The notes under the pieces are model-generated. The model did no database searches and was not told the DNA's origin. It worked only from the letters and a program-made list of their open reading frames with translations. Both the position numbers and the translations under genes were made by a program. This document shows, one piece after another, positions 6,209 through 6,300 of a stretch of 6,300 nucleotides of DNA (its first letter is position 1; each line of letters starts with the position of its first letter). Origin of the DNA: an uncultured Atopobiaceae bacterium (GTDB taxonomy: Bacteria; Actinomycetota; Coriobacteriia; Coriobacteriales; Atopobiaceae); assembly GCA_934792625.1 (NCBI GenBank), contig CAKVON010000026.1, positions 1 through 6,300 on the forward strand, read 5' to 3'.

Positions 6209-6300
6209 GGTCGAGATTTTCGTAGATTCCGCACGAGCCGAAGAGCACTAAATGTGCTCTTCGTGCGAGCCCAGGACTTGACCGAGCGAAAATCTCGACC
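6209..6300. repeat. Nested palindrome: 14-bp inverted repeat around a bulged hairpin, reaching the window edge
   Basis: GGTCGAGATTTTCG (6209-6222) is the exact reverse complement of CGAAAATCTCGACC (6287-6300). Inside lies a second hairpin: GAAGAGCAC (6240-6248) pairs perfectly with GTGCTCTTC (6254-6262) around the loop TAAAT. After a 5-nt one-sided bulge GAGCC (6235-6239), CGCAC (6230-6234) pairs with GTGCG (6263-6267). The outer repeat may continue past base 6300. No ORF of note covers it. It starts 114 nt after the aminotransferase stop. That gap holds only a weak 5-bp hairpin (CATAA/TTATG, 6126-6138) and no gene I can support. It could be a dispersed palindromic repeat (REP/MITE type), a structured RNA or a long terminator of a gene beyond the edge; the sequence alone does not decide. 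Confidence 0.75.

Noticed and set aside
6209..6300. CRISPR repeat, integron attC site or tRNA at the right edge
   Set aside because: There is no periodic repeat-spacer pattern, no attC core (GTTRRRY) at the arms and no cloverleaf with a T-loop. The structure is a nested palindrome only.

Overview
The window looks like chromosomal DNA of a high-GC gut actinobacterium, most likely a Coriobacteriia member of the Collinsella/Olsenella type. This is inferred from three things: strong G/C preference at third codon positions, clear Shine-Dalgarno sites (GGAG, GGGAGG, AAAGGAGG), and protein types familiar from anaerobic gut bacteria (FeoB, an intracellular GH13 amylase, a deoxyinosine glycosylase, a PatA-like aminotransferase). 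No lineage-specific RNA gene is present, so the assignment is not proven.

Layout, left to right. Bases 1-851 are the 3' part of feoB (ferrous iron permease), cut by the window edge. A strong GC-rich hairpin follows at 893-926. Directly downstream, partly overlapping the hairpin loop, is a TATAAT-type promoter for a SotB-like MFS efflux transporter (972-2168, +). After a 79-nt gap comes a cytoplasmic GH13 alpha-amylase-family enzyme (2248-3624, +). A family-6-type DNA-deoxyinosine glycosylase (3628-4191, +) starts only 3 nt after the amylase stop, with its ribosome binding site inside the amylase gene. It ends 1 nt from the stop of a convergent minus-strand gene (4193-4864), a poorly recognised protein with a flavodoxin-like pattern. 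A 93-nt divergent gap leads to a PLP-dependent class I/II aminotransferase (4958-6094, +). The last 206 nt hold no gene that I can support. They do hold a nested palindrome: a perfect 14-bp inverted repeat around a bulged hairpin, ending exactly at the window edge.

Functional links are loose. The MFS transporter and the amylase could both handle sugars or oligosaccharides in the cytoplasm, but this is inference. The amylase/glycosylase pairing is a co-transcription arrangement with no obvious shared pathway. I found no multi-gene defence, mobile or biosynthetic system. The most unexplained element is the palindrome at 6209-6300. Lesser points are the promoter/terminator overlap at about 909-938, the compositional shift in the last ~350 nt of the aminotransferase gene, and the flavodoxin-like protein that lacks the usual flavin-binding loops.
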